This document shows positions 34,956-48,845 of a DNA stretch of 64,000 nt, one piece after another. Source of the DNA: Sternotherus odoratus (taxonomy: Eukaryota; Chordata; Testudines; Kinosternidae); assembly GCA_032164245.1 (NCBI GenBank), contig JAVMKO010000020.1, positions 6,537,206-6,601,205 on the forward strand, read 5' to 3'. Below the pieces are notes generated by a model, which was given only the letters and a program-made list of their open reading frames with translations, had not been told where the DNA came from and did not search any database. Position 1 is the stretch's first letter. The number at the start of each line of letters is the position of its first letter. Made by a program: the position numbers and the translations under genes.

Positions 34956-35997
34956 CAGGGTTTCTCGGTGTTAAATCTGCAGATTGTAATAATGCTAAGC
35001 CCCGCTGTAGTTCTACAGTACCTTCCATCCAGGAATCTCACAGTCCCTGCTAACAGTAATCACACTTCACAACCCCACGAGAGGTTAGTATGCTCACCTT
35101 CATGGGCAGATTAAGGGCCTGTTGCAGAGCCCACCAAGGCCAATGGGAGTCTTTCCATGGACTTCAGTAGGTTTTGGATCCAGCACTAAGCGCTAGATCC
35201 ACAAAGGAATGGAGGTATCTGAGTGTCACTTAGATATCCAAGTCCAAGAGTTAGCTCTTCCAAACCCCTGCACAGCTGCTACCTCACCCTGTAGGTGGAC
35301 AACATTCCTTGGCACCTATCTGTCTGCCAGTGGGCATGCGCAAAGCCATTGTGAGGATTCACACACAATAGGTCTTTCCTCACTTATCTTGCCTGCGGGG
35401 TTCACTCTGATTGGTGCTCTCAGAGCACACCTAACCCATCAAAAGAGACGGTGCTCCCCTACATTCACAATAGCCAGAGCACTCAGCTAGGAGATAGAAG
35501 GCCAGGGCCCAAGTTCCTTTTCTGACACAGGCAAAGGGAGGATTTGAATGTACATCACCCACGTTCATGGGTATAAGGGTGGCACCTCCTTCTTTTTAGC
35601 AGAAAGAGCTGACCTGGCTCAGTTGCTAGCTCCAGGAAAGGGTTCATGCTTCTGAATCCTAAGCAGAGAGATACCCAGAGAGAACTCAGAGTCAGGCACC
35701 TAACTCCCTAACACACTGCAGGGGTCACCGTAAATACAGTAGAACCTCAGAGTTATGAACATCTCAGGAATGGAGGTTGTTTGTAACTCTGAACAAAACA
35801 TTATGGTTGTTCTTTCCAAAGTTTACAACTGAACGTTGACTTAATACAGCTATGAAGCTTACTATGCAGATGAAAAATGCTGCTTTCCCTTTATTTTTTT
35901 AGTAGTTTATGTTTAACGCAGTACTGTACTGTATTTGCTTTTTTGTTTTGTTTCTGCTGATTCCATACTTCCAGTTCTAAATGAGGTGGTTGACCAG

Positions 35998-36972
35998 TGT
36001 GGCAGGGTGCTGGCCAGGAGTGCCTGAGCCAGCCCTGCTGGCTCTTTAAGAGGGGAAAAAACCTCTGAAAGCCTCCCCTTGCAGGGAAGGCTAATCAGCC
36101 ACCTGGGCTGCAGAGGGCTCAGGGTTATGAGTTGCACCTAGAAGCCTCTCCAGGGGATAAAAGCCTGCCAGGGAGGAAGCCTGTTGCAGGGGGCTTATCT
36201 CATTGCCGGGAGAAACGAGGCCTCACACAGGTGGCTAGTTGGAAAGTGGTGAGTTTATTGGAGGGAGCGGCATTTCGTGCTGGGGGGCTTATCTGCCAGC
36301 ACGGCCGCAATACAAGGTGACTGACACGCTCGGGCGGTGTTCAGAATGCCCAAAGAGGAAGCCCAACCCAAAGAGGTGTGTCAGCACAGATATACCCATG
36401 CTCATTTGCATCTCATACATACTCATCTCATTAATAGCAAGCAACAAACTGATTGGTTACACACTTGTTGGTTACGCAGTCCTGCCTTAGTTTTCCCATT
36501 TGGTTTCCCACGCATTCATTCTCACACAGACAGGGTAAACACTCATGCAGCTGGGAACTGGTTCCCAAACACACAGATAACACAAGGTCATTCTCAGATA
36601 ATACCACCATTATGCACTCTCCTGGAGTTGATTTAGAAATGCAACTGCACTTCCTAGAGATTGCCCGTCACAATGTCTTCCGGTCCTAACAAAGCCCAAG
36701 GTGGTGGTGGCGTGGTGGAGTGAAAGAGAGAGAGAAGGAGACAGAGAAAGGTACAGAGAGGTATAGAGCAGAGAAGTAGAGCTGAGGCGAGGAGCCTGTT
36801 AAGAGCTGACTGCTTCCTGGGACCAGCCAGGTTGAGGGCTGGGGCTCAGCTAAACTGTGTAAAGCTGTATATTTCGGTGGTGGGGTTTGCACTGTGAATA
36901 AAAGAGCACTGTTGGAAGCCACAAAAGAGTCTCCTGCCTGTTGTGACGTGGGGGAAGAGCGGATCTCCTACA
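35998..36972 (+). mobile_element. Putative solo LTR (outer), inserted in the Tigger-like element
   Basis: The sequence begins TGTGGCAGGGTGCTGG and ends GGATCTCCTACA. It is flanked by CCAG at 35994-35997 and 36973-36976, a 4-bp target duplication. A polyadenylation signal, AATAAA (near 36898), lies about 70 bp before the end, as in an R/U5 region. Removing the nested insertion leaves about 460 bp. No internal retroviral genes are present. Confidence 0.75.
36182..36691 (-). mobile_element. Putative solo LTR (inner), antisense inside the outer LTR
   Basis: On the minus strand it begins TGTTAGGACCGGAAGACATT and ends CCCCCTGCAACA, a 510-bp TG...CA unit. It is flanked by AAGCC at 36177-36181 and 36692-36696, a 5-bp target duplication. 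AATAAAC (minus strand, around 36250) lies about 70 bp before its end, consistent with an LTR polyadenylation signal. No coding region is present. Confidence 0.78.
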
Positions 36973-38435
36973 CCAGTCAGTTTGTAACTCTGAGGGTCTA
37001 CTGCAAACAGTAATAACTATGTGATAAAATGCCGAAGCAAGAACCATGAGACACCCTTCTGTACACGCTTATGGGCTGGCAGTGCTTAAAGGAAGTGATT
37101 TCTTTAAGAGACTGCTTATATGAAAATGGTGTCATACTGGGATCTAGTCAAATTACTCTTCAGCCTCCACACACGGCCCCTTGTAGCTCTTAGAAATAAC
37201 ACATACTGAAGGGTTCCTGTCTGCAAATTTCAAGTGACTCTTTACAAGCCGTTCCTTTTGCCTGCAAGGCTCCAAATACTTATCTAAGCTTCTCCTGAGA
37301 ATACACAGTGCAGCGTCTCTCCTGGTAGAGGAAAGACAGTGCTCAGTGGTAATGAATATAAAGTGGATTCATTTTGGGGCTACTGGAGACCCCGTGGGGC
37401 TTTCTAGTTATCTCACTCCCAGACTGATTGACTGAGCCTGCACTAGCTATGGTCACTACATAGTGGAGAACAATGAAAGAGGATGCTGATTCCATGTCTC
37501 GAAGTGGCGTAGCAAATGAAAATATGCAGCACTGCTCCGTGAATCAGCTGGTGAAGAGGGGGAAGCGGTCACACCATTGCTTTCATTATGGGGTAGCAGA
37601 AGACGGCAGACCAATGAGAATAATGGCTCCCATCTCAGATTTGTATCAGAACTGGAGATCTTCCCACCTCTGGGAGCGTTTGGATTTGGGGGATTCGCCC
37701 AGTTATAAAGATCAGGTCTGGACCCCAGCATCCCCATTAAATGTTCTGCGGAGCACCCCGCTCTAGGGAGTGCACAGTTACAGCAGAAAGTGCGGATGAG
37801 GCCCTCGCGTCTGGTGGAACTCTTGTCGATGGGGCTGTATGTGAACGGGTTCAGTGCACTGCAATGTGGAAATCCCTGGTCTGGTTATAGGGAGCTTCTG
37901 CCTGGAGACATGAGGGACAAAGTAACTGCCCTAGACAAGGGGGACACTGTGCTCCCGTAGGCGGAGTTTGACTTCCATATTTGAGGAATGGGGGGCAGCT
38001 CAGGGAGTTCAACAGGACTGTGGGTCGGAGGCAAATTCCGCATCTGCCTGAGGCTTGCAGTTTGGATGGGCCTCCCCAAACAAAGCCCACGTGCGCTTGC
38101 CTACAGCAGCTCAGGTGATTATCTTTGATAGTGGGGTTTTTTTGGAGGGAGGTCCTTTAGAAGAGGGTAGGAGGGTCAGGAGAGACTGTCTAAGCCAGTG
38201 GCTGACCTGCCCCATTCAGCAGTAATGCTAAGCCCTGGGAGTTTGACTGCCTTCAGTTTCCTGTCTTCTGAAGCTGGCAAGGCCCACCATTTACACATGG
38301 CTCCAGCGTATCAGGGCTGCCGTTTCAAACCCTCTGCGACTCTGCTTTGGAATCACAAGGATCCCCTGGAATCACTGATGCCAGCAGCCTGAGTCTGTTT
38401 ACTGACCTGCTGGCTGGAGCGCTCCAGTACCAGCC

Positions 38436-38482
38436 TCTTCTGTCACAAAGGACAAAGGACAAAGGACAGCACAAAGGACAAA
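38436..38482 (+). repeat. ACAAAGG heptamer repeat
   Basis: ACAAAGG is repeated about five times with one interruption (AGCACAAAGG). Simple tandem repeat. Confidence 0.85.
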
Positions 38483-38734
38483 AACAGGATCTATCATCTA
38501 GATCTCTGTGAAATACCCCACAACTGCAAATCACCGAGCTGTGCCAAAGATTTCATAACCTGGTAAGAACCAAGCTTGTCCTTGCTGCTGCTAGCCACCG
38601 CTGCACCGGCATGTCCGAGAGTCTTACTCACAACCACTTGCCGCAGCCCAGCTTGCTCATGCCAGGAAGAATCTCTCAACCTTACCGAACTGGCTAATGT
38701 TTAGTGCTGACAAACCCCAAGCAAGAAACACGTG

Positions 38735-38880
38735 ACTGTGAGAGTGTGGGCGTGGGTGTATGTGTGTGTGTGGGTGACAGTGGGGTGTCTGTGTGTGCAA
38801 TTGTGTTTGGGGGGACTGTGTGTGTGGAGGGGCGAAAGTAGGGTGTTTGTGTGTGTATGTGTGGGGTGACTATGGAGAAG
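38735..38880 (+). repeat. GT-rich microsatellite region
   Basis: Several imperfect TGTGTG runs separated by G-rich spacers. The long minus frames over it are low-complexity His/Thr translations and not genes. Confidence 0.85.
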
Positions 38881-39867
38881 TATATGGGGGTGGATGAAGG
38901 TGTGGCCATACGGCTCTGTGCACATACATGATGCTGCAACAGTGGCCTCAGCTGAAACAACAATTGCACACCAATGCCAAACAGAATGTTAAACAGGATG
39001 TGCCATTTTCCCCGCCCACTTCTGAAGGGGAGCCATCCCTGACGTAAGGACTGTGATTCAAAGGAAGAAACCAGATCAAAGCTCTCCAGCCAGACTCCCA
39101 ACCACATAACTGTCCTGCCTTCCTGACCATGAGACTCTTGCTGCAAGGTTTGTTTACATCCATGGAAATTTCATGTCATTGTGATGTGATAAGTGTTGCA
39201 AAGGAAAAACACCGTTTGGTTAAGCAGAACTTCGGTGGGTCACTTTGAGCCCTGCGAGGGCTCCTCTGTTGGGCTTCCCCATTTTTCATTTTGAGAAGGG
39301 GATTTTTATTTTTGTCTTTAGGGAATGTAAACGATTAACACGGACCCTGGGGTGTCTGTATTTAGGGAACTGGGAGGCAAAGAGAGCTGCAGCCTGGATT
39401 TATGGCTGTTTCCACACTGCCACTCCAAGCAACTCAGCACTAACCTTCACGCTGGATTTCTCTTCAGTGCTGGGTGCCAATCATACCAAGGCGGGGATGT
39501 CTTTTATGAGCTAGTGTTTGATGTGTGCTGGCCCATGAAAAGAAGCTAACCTTAAGGGAACCTAGATTGTGCTGGGTTTATGACATCAGCCTCGGCCATA
39601 AACTTCCACATCCACCACCAGAAAAGTGACCATAAAACAATAGAGGGAGCTCTGAAGAGATCTCAGAGGGCTTATTTTATTCATTGGATTTCATTAATTG
39701 ATTACGAATAATTTTTAATTACATGCTTTTAAAATTGAATTGAACTGGGATCTCACTGCAGTGTATGTGAAGGTGAAAAGTATAACTGGGTTCAAAAAAA
39801 GAATTAGAGAAATTAATGGAGTTCAATGGAGAGAAGCTCAATGGCTATTAGCTAAAACAGCCAGGAA

Positions 39868-40060
39868 CACAACCCCATGCTCTGAGTGTCCCTAAACCTC
39901 CATTTGCCAGCAGCTGGGATTGGACGACAGGGGACAGATCATTTGGAATTGCCCTATTCTGTTCATTCCCTTCGAAGTGTCTGGCACCAGCCATTGTCAG
40001 AAACAGGATATTGGGCTAGATGTATTATTGAACTGAGCCACTATAGCGGTTCCTCTGCTC
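39868..40060 (+). mobile_element. CR1-type LINE 3' end, TTCTTATG subfamily (decayed)
   Basis: GCCAGCAGCTGGGATTGGAC, CCCTATTCTGTTCATTCCCT, AGCCATTGTCAGAAACAGGA and TATTGGGCTAGATG follow the order of the better copy at 48435-48622. Confidence 0.65.
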
Positions 40061-41436
40061 ATATACACATGGAAGGCTGGACACTGCTCTCTGTTACAAT
40101 AATGTAGATTGCTACTAACTCCATTGGCTTCGGTGAAGTTACTCTGGATTTTCCCAGGTGTGATTGAGGGCAGAATCTTTCAACTTGCTTTTCCAGGTGT
40201 AACTGAGGGCAGAATCTTTCAACTAGCATAATTTTTGCTTATCACCATACGAGAGCAATCCATAGAAGAATAAAGTACCACTTGTACTCAGATCTCTAAG
40301 GGAAAAGTTCACACAAACTGCCTGGCATTAGCAATTTGTGGAGTGTGAACTTCTCTCAGAGATGGGCATCAGACAACTAAGCCACCTTCACAATTTTTCC
40401 CCTTGAAGGCAGAAAGTATTAAAACTTGTATTCAGACCCCACCCCCACTCCAATTTGTTTGGCAGCCAATGGAAAACTTTACAGGGAGCCAAATATTACA
40501 GAACTATGGATCACTACCAAAGATAATACATGGTTGTTAGCACCGTTTCTTGTCTAGTTGAGTTTCCTGAAATCTTCTGAATGCTACACACCAATACGAA
40601 CAAACTGAGCCAAATATGTTCCTGAAGTAACACTATTACGCTCAGCTGATTTATGCCAGGGATAAATTTGGCTCTCTGTCTACTAACTGTATATATAATT
40701 AGTACAATTCCTAAATGGCTCAGTTCTGCTGATTTAGCTATTGATAGACATGTAAGTGTGTGGGTGTATGTATACAAACACACACACATATAAAGAAACA
40801 CACGCAAACCACGACCGTGTATTGTTAATGTTGCAAGTTTGCACAATTAAAGTCCCAAATCAGTAAATGCAAAACTCGTGGTTTCTACAATTTTGTCAGC
40901 TTGCTCATATTGCATGCCTTGTATGTCCACTGATATGTATTTTGGAACATAAACAACATATATTAATCTATGTATTTTAGCAGAAGAAAAATAGGAATAG
41001 AAAACGTGAATAGAATACGTGAAATGCAACAAGTTAACATTGATATTGGTGCCTCAGCTTGTACCGTTTCTCCTTTTACTTTCAAGTAGGACACACAAGT
41101 CCATTGATTTTAACAGATTTTACTATCCCATTCTCTGAAGATGTGTGTAATCAACACAAAAGATGCAGACATATTATCTGGACTCCTTCCTCCTATTCCA
41201 TACTATTAATTATTCATGAAGCTCTGAGCCCAGCACCTGCTGTAGACAGAGCAAACATGAGAACAGATACTCCACTGCATTTCACACCTATCCCCTTCCA
41301 TAATGGAGAGGTTTATTCACCTGCTAGAAATTAATATTGGAGAACCAACAGCTTAATGAGGTTCCAAATTAAGACACACAAAACCTGGATTTCCAATCCC
41401 CGAACAGGAAAAACTCAATCAACTTTAAAATTGTGG

Positions 41437-41515
41437 AGCGAAATCCTGGCCCCATCTCAGTCAACGGGAGTTTTGCTGTTGAATTCAGTGAGGTCAGGAT
41501 TTCACCCCTGGAGTG
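41437..41515. repeat. Short palindromic repeat (GAAATCCTGGCC ... GGATTTCAC), copy 2
   Basis: GCGAAATCCTGGCCCCATCT and GTGAGGTCAGGATTTCACCC are inverted relative to one another. See copy 1 at 30481-30565. Confidence 0.65.
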
Positions 41516-41678
41516 TAAGATGGAGAACTTGGTCTTCGAGCAATGAGAAATGCATGTACATTTTTCTTCTGCATCCAAGGCTCTAGCTAATGGAAAGTGC
41601 CCATAACATTGTAACAGCAAAACGGTCTCATGTCAGCCGGGCTCTGAGTCAATGGAATCTGAACTCTTATGAATCTCA

Positions 41679-41954
<276 letters not shown>

Positions 41955-42689
41955 TTACCAGAAATACGGTGAATTATTTTCGATACGATCAACAAGAGTT
42001 CGGTGAATAGCCTAGTTCAGGGGCAGCACAGCTGGGACCTCTATTTTGATTAAACTGAATGCTGTGCTTGTGAAAAGGGCTGGATCACCAGTCATGGAGT
42101 GTGATGTCCTCTCTCAACAGACGCTCTATCCACATCTAAAATGGAGGTTTTCAAAGAGCAATCAGACACTTGAGTCCTGTTGAAAATCAACAGAAGGTGG
42201 GTGACTAACTTCCATTTGTACCTCTGAAAATCTCTCTCAAAGCTTACAGGCCACTTAAATACCTGAAAGGATGTTTAAACATGCGCAGTTCTAGTGCAAA
42301 CTTCCTCACTCTTCCCCCTGCCTTAACTCTCAGCTTGACCCACCATCTTGGGTTGCGAGGGTCTCTGCTGTCCATTCACTCCATGGAATCCCAGCTGAGG
42401 ATTCAAATAAATACAGGAAACTGATGGGGTGCATTCATACATGACCCTCCTAGCCAGTTCCTTTTTCTCTTCATTAACTGGGATGGAGTAGTGGGTTTGT
42501 AAGTAGAGATGGGTTTCCTATTAGCAGTACCAATTTGGTTCTAACTGCTTCCACTGTGCTACACAGATCAGTCTTATGGTTGCATTGTGTTATGCATTGG
42601 ATTCATTAATGTAGCAGAGAATGAAAAACTATTTATCCAACCCACATCTAGCAGAAGGATTTCAACAGAGGAATTAGTTAAAAATAGAG

Positions 42690-42905
42690 TTGATTGGAAA
42701 ATGGGATTTTTTTCCTGCAGAAAATGTCAAATTTCTATTGAAAAAACAAAATTTTTCAGTTTGCAGCTGAAAATGGAATTTTTTTGGATTTCGTCCTTTC
42801 AGTTTTCTAACTGAAAGCCAAAATTTTCCATAGAAAGCAGACACGTGCACAAAAATAACTAAAATAAAAATCCTTTGGTCAAAACCCCAAATAGCTCTCA
42901 AAAAC
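42690..42905. repeat. AAAATTTT-rich foldback-type repeat
   Basis: Alternating runs of A4-6 and T4-7, such as AAAATGGGATTTTTTTCCTG and GAAAACAAAATTTTTCAG-like segments, can pair with themselves. Similar stretches occur at 24780-24905, 30725-30905, 44035-44245, 46850-47015 and 49985-50235. The open frames across them are compositional. Confidence 0.6.
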
Positions 42906-43789
42906 AGTTTCAATGGGATGCTTCTGAGCAGCCCCCAGTTAGAGGAGACAGATTGACCTGTGGGAACTCCTGCCTCTGTAGCACATCTGTGCCATCCCAA
43001 TACGGCATTCCTCTATACCTGATTGGGATGAGGCAGTGAGAAAAGAGGCAAATACTGTGGTTGTTTGCCAGATGAGTTTAACTAAGCCAGAAAAAGTGTA
43101 CAGCTGTGCAAAACACCATGTGCTCAGAAACACATATTCACTGCCCAGGGATTCCCTGCACTGTTGTAATATTCTTCCTGTCCCTTCTATAAGGGGCCAT
43201 TCTTCCACTCCCAAAAATGAATCTGCTTCCCTGAGGTCGGAAGAAGGGTTTTCCTGAGCCCAGCATGTTGGAATTTTTAATTTCCGGCTGAATGGAAGAG
43301 CACAGAGGTATACCTAGCATATTTATCAAACGCTCTCTGCATTTCTCCCAGTTGAACCTGTCCAGGCTGAATGCATGATACTGGAATTTTTGGGGGTTCT
43401 GCTACAGAAGGATGTTTGAAGACATCTGCAATAAAATTATGGTCAATCCTTGATGCTGCTTGCGATTAACTGAATAGCTGCCAGCAGGACCACACCTTTG
43501 TCAATAATATCCAGTGCACCAGGCAATGTATTTCCACTGGAACCAAATGCCTTTGCGGATGGTTGAAGACACCCCAGACTTTGTACTATTTAATTACTTG
43601 AGATAGGATTGAACCTCAGACCAAAATTCCCCTGGTTTAGAGCAGGATCAGACCCATTTGCTATCTGACTTATTAGGGCAGGAACTTGTTGTCTACATTT
43701 GTACAGCTCCTAACACAATATGGCCTTGATTGTGGCAGGGGTGCTTCAACGTTACTATAATAATAATGGCCTAGAAATGACCTTAACTG

Positions 43790-43995
43790 TTGTGGGATTA
43801 AATTAAATAAAGGGAAATATAAACTGGATATCAGAAAAAAAGTTCTCATAGTCAGAACCAACGAACTGTGGAAAAGTTTTTCAAGGAAATCTGTAGAAAT
43901 CCCTTTGCTGGAATCCTTCTACAGATGGACTGCACAAACACGCAAGGCTAAAGAGAGATCCAGCTCAGATGATCTTATCCTTACCTTGCTGTAAC
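43790..43995 (+). mobile_element. CR1 LINE C-terminal fragment
   Basis: The frame reads YKLDIRKKVLIVRTNELWKS, FSRKSVEIPLLESFYRWTAQ and TRKAKERSSSDD, matching the CR1 LDIRK.. C-terminus of ORF2 and its continuing tail. Confidence 0.75.
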
Positions 43996-44034
43996 TTTCA
44001 GACTAGAACAGGTGGGAACTTTTAATCCCCCCAC

Positions 44035-44250
44035 CTCCCGAAAATGTAGACAATAAAGAAACAGTTTTTATTTTTGTAAAAATTTTCAGTGGAAAAATTT
44101 GACTTTCCAAAAGATAATCACTTTTTATTTTTTAGTTTTTGAAAACCCCCAAAACCTAAAAAATTTCATCTGAAAACTGAAAGATGTGTAATTTTTGTCT
44201 GAAAATATTCCGTTTTCGAAAACAAACAAACAAACAAACAAATAAATAAA
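44035..44250. repeat. AAAATTTT-rich repeat with CAAA tetranucleotide tail
   Basis: Self-complementary A/T runs (TTTTGTAAAAATTTTCAGTG, GGAAAAATTTGACTTTCC) precede AAACAAACAAACAAACAAAT at 44221-44250. Related to the stretches at 42690 and 49985. Confidence 0.6.
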
Positions 44251-44537
44251 ACAATGATGTTATTTTTGAGGAAAGAGAACATGTTTTGGTTTGTAGCTGC
44301 AGACCTATACGAGAGCAGAGGGCCAGACTGGAAGCTCAGACATCAGGGAAGGCTTAAGGTTGTACAAGGACAGCAGGGATCATGAGTCTGGAGGAAGTGG
44401 GGCAGACTGGGGTTCAGAGCCATGAAAATAAAGAATTTTCTAGTTTGCTGCTTTTCTTCCTTTCAGCTGGGCAAAGGGATTAGCAAACTGCTCTAAATGC
44501 ACTGTTTTGCTTTGCTCCTTGGATTATTTATGAATAT

Positions 44538-44665
44538 AAAAAAATGACCATACTGGGTCAGACCAAGGGTCTATCTAGCCAGTATTCTGTCTGCTGACAG
44601 CAGACAGTGCTAGCTACCCCAGAGGGAATGAAAAGAACAGATAATCATCAAATGGATCCATCCAT
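44538..44665 (-). mobile_element. CR1-type LINE 3' end, TTCTTATG subfamily, minus strand
   Basis: ATGACCATACTGGGTCAGAC + CAAGGGTCTATCTAGCCAGT is the reverse of the copy at 48435-48622. CCCCAGAGGGAATGAAAAGA + ACAG completes the match. Confidence 0.75.
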
Positions 44666-45099
44666 TTAAACTGGATTATACAGCTGATACATTTTTAAGC
44701 ATCTGAAAGAAGGAAAATCTATTTGGTACCATCCAAATAAGTAACAACACAAAAGTCTCCTGTCTGATAGCACTTAAAGCAATGGTATTTCAAGCTGCAA
44801 TATATTCTCTCTCAACTAAGGGCAGTCCACCTACTGGACATATGCTCCTAGGACAGATGCTCCCGTGGAGGCAAATGAAAAGGGAAGAAAACCTCCATCC
44901 GATAAAGTGACAAATGCCAGGAAATTCTGAGTTCTGAGTGTTCTGAGCCCTGCTGACCCATAGTCATTGGCAGTCATTCACATTCTGCACAACAGAATCA
45001 GTCTTTAATTTCCTGGGGGCAGCTCTCCTTTGTGGCATCTGGCAAGAATTATTTTCTTCTTCACCAGGCTTTTTATTAAGTAAGAGTGGGAGAGAGGTT

Positions 45100-45127
45100 T
45101 CTCTCTCTCTCTCTCTCTTTCTCTCTG
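45100..45127 (+). repeat. CT microsatellite
   Basis: TCTCTCTC run with one TTT interruption. Confidence 0.95.
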
Positions 45128-45599
45128 CACTCAGGGAATGGAAGACCTGCCTTTTCAGAATTTGTGGGGACTTCAGGCACGAGCAGGAGAGAAAGCACTT
45201 TCAAAGGCTTAGCTACGCCACTGCAAGAGTCCAGGGCTCCTTTCTTCAAGGACCTTCTGGCTGCTCTGTACCCTCTGAAGCAGCCCTAAAGCCAGCTTAG
45301 CTGGCCATTTAAGGATCTCCATTGTCTAGGGGAACTCTTGAGAGGTGGAGAGATGCTGCAGCAGTTTTTACATTTCAGGTAGCATGGGGCTCCTTTATAC
45401 TGAACAACCCCTTGAGGCAAAGACATCTGGTGCACATTAGAACAGCCTTTGGATGGACTCCCAGGTCCAGAAAAGGGAACTTAACGAAACTCACTCTCAC
45501 TGCTTTAACCTTTGCACATGAAAACTCTCCATAAAGCTGTATGAGTCTTAAAGACGTATCTACTGGAATCATTCTATGTACTACCTGGATAAGACCTAC

Positions 45600-45767
45600 C
45601 TTGATTGGCGTGTACCACCTCCGGGGAGAAGAGGACCTGCGCATGCTATTTCCCAGGCTCCTGGGTTCTGGGAATTCATATTCTTGCTCTGGCATCTTCA
45701 CTCTGGCATTCTTGGCTTTCTCTAGCTTAGCCCCTTCTTCCGTGGAGCCCTTCTCTCCCCAGCGGAC
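45600..45767 (-). CDS. ANTXR1: ANTXR1 coding exon, [20 protein letters not shown] segment (56 codons)
   Basis: This 168-nt exon begins [20 protein letters not shown] and ends [12 protein letters not shown]. The acceptor is TTCTTCTTAG and the donor GTAGGT; both ends are phase 0. A charged stretch ([20 protein letters not shown]) is followed by EFPEPR and then a basic, serine-rich [10 protein letters not shown] segment that could be a phosphorylation target (inference). The first half is very conserved in the ANTXR family. The SLGNSM segment between EFPEPR and MRR appears to be the more variable part. Confidence 0.96.
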
Positions 45768-47525
<1,758 letters not shown>

Positions 47526-47674
47526 CTATCAAACAGAAAGGAGATAGATACATCACAGGTTTGCATTGTGAGTGGACACAAATTCTGTGCATATGGAAAT
47601 GGATAACTAAGTAAAGTGCAAACATGACTGTAAGACCCTTTTACACAGGTTATGTTGAGCCAGCAAAAGCTGTA

Positions 47675-47930
47675 CATCGGTTAGCTTACCAAAGCTAGCT
47701 TGAATCCAACGAACACTGGTAGCAAGAGCAGTAAAGATAGTGCAGTGTGGGCTTCAATGCAGGTACAGTAGTCTGAACCCGGCATGGACCCTGGATATGA
47801 ACTCAGCTTACTAGTCTGCACCGTGTTGTTTTCACTGTTATATTGTCTGCTAGCTGGACTCAAGCTAGATCAGGTACACTAGCCCATGCACAGCTTTGGC
47901 TGTGTAGACATGACCTAGTGGCAGTGTGTT
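47675..47930. mobile_element. Decayed GTCTAC-type MITE
   Basis: The stretch ends with GGCTGTGTAGACATGACC. AGCTAGCTTGAATCCAACGA (47694) is partly complementary to GCTGGACTCAAGCTAGATCA (47853). Left boundary uncertain. Confidence 0.4.
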
Positions 47931-48434
47931 GTAAAAGGGTCTAGATCTTTTAGTGGTTATTTTTCAGAGGATGTAAATTCCTGTTAAGAAGATATTGTTT
48001 GGGTGATGGAACAACACCACTTGACAGGTACAATCCTGCCCCAGCAAAACAACTTGTTTTGTTTTAAAGAGAATCTGTCTTGCGTCATCTCTGAATTCTG
48101 AGAAGTAAATGGGTTGATCCCACAATGTTTTCAAGTTGCAAAATTGTTGCTTGAAATTTGGTTGAGATCTCCTTAAAACAGAAGAAAGAAGAAGGAGGAA
48201 TACTGGGCCACGTCCTGACATATGGCCAAAAAGCACTCAGGAAGGAGGCATGAAGGTGGCTTTAAAACATCTTTGCACTCCCCGAATCCTGGGGCCTTCT
48301 GGGTGCTGGTCTGGATCCCTGTGCTGGTTGTCAGTGGCAACAAGGAGCCATTCTGGCCGCAGGAGATCAGGGGGACTTATTTCCATTGCTGGTGGAACCT
48401 TTCTGCAGTCAGATAATTCTGTTTAGGATCAGTT

Positions 48435-48622
48435 AGGAGGGTGCCCCTAGCATCTGTTTACCAGAAGCTGGGAATGGGCAACTGGGAATGGATCTCTTGG
48501 CAATTACCTGTTCTGTTCATTCCCTCTGGGACACTTAGCATTGGCCACTGTCAGAAGACAGGATACTGGGCTAGATGGACCTTTGGTCTGACACAGTGTG
48601 GCCATTCTTATGTTCTTATGGG
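48435..48622 (+). mobile_element. CR1-type LINE 3' end, TTCTTATG subfamily
   Basis: GTTTACCAGAAGCTGGGAAT, ACCTGTTCTGTTCATTCCCT, GATACTGGGCTAGATGGACC + TTTGGTCTGAC and the tail ATTCTTATGTTCTTATG, made of the terminal octamer TTCTTATG, define a CR1-like 3' end. Confidence 0.82.
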
Positions 48623-48656
48623 TACATATAACAGATTGGCCCACTTTACACATTCA

Positions 48657-48845
48657 AGAATCAGAGAGGTAGCCGTGTTAGTCTGGAATAGCAGAGGTAA
48701 CAAAGTCCTGTGGCACCTTAAAGACTAACTATAAAGTTTTGAAGCATAAGCTTTCGTGGGCTAATACCCACTTACTATTAGCCCACGAAAGCTTATGCTT
48801 CAAAACTTTATAGTTAGTCTTTAAGGTGCCACAGGACTTTTTTAC
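48657..48845 (+). mobile_element. Foldback retroposon (PLE-like SINE family), copy with 13-bp target-site duplication
   Basis: A full left arm (AGAATCAGAGAGGTAGCCGT ... CGTGGGCTAATACCCACT) is followed by an inverted copy from ATTAGCCCACGAAAGC back to GCCACAGGAC. The inverted part lacks the first 40 or so nucleotides of the element. CTTTACACATTCA flanks it at 48644-48656 and 48846-48858. The arms differ at almost no position, so the element is recent or gene-converted. Confidence 0.92.

Larger units (their letters stand above)
35737..37003. mobile_element. Tigger/pogo-like element, split by a nested LTR pair
   Basis: The left end CAGTAGAACCTCAGAGTTAT + GAAC starts after TA at 35735-35736. The right end GTTTGTAACTCTGAGGGTCT + ACTG is its inverted repeat. 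The element itself is 35737-35997 plus 36973-37003 (about 292 bp). The interior has no transposase frame, so this is a non-autonomous derivative. Confidence 0.82.

Noticed and set aside
35998..36972. Full provirus
   Set aside because: Only LTR-like termini and a polyadenylation signal are present; no gag, pol or env-like frame lies between them.
37456..37766. Overlapping 93- and 97-residue ORFs on both strands
   Set aside because: No recognised protein family and no supporting splice sites.
38694..39146. 150-residue minus-strand ORF
   Set aside because: Much of it is a His/Thr/Pro translation of a GT-rich microsatellite; no domain, start context or splice context supports a gene.
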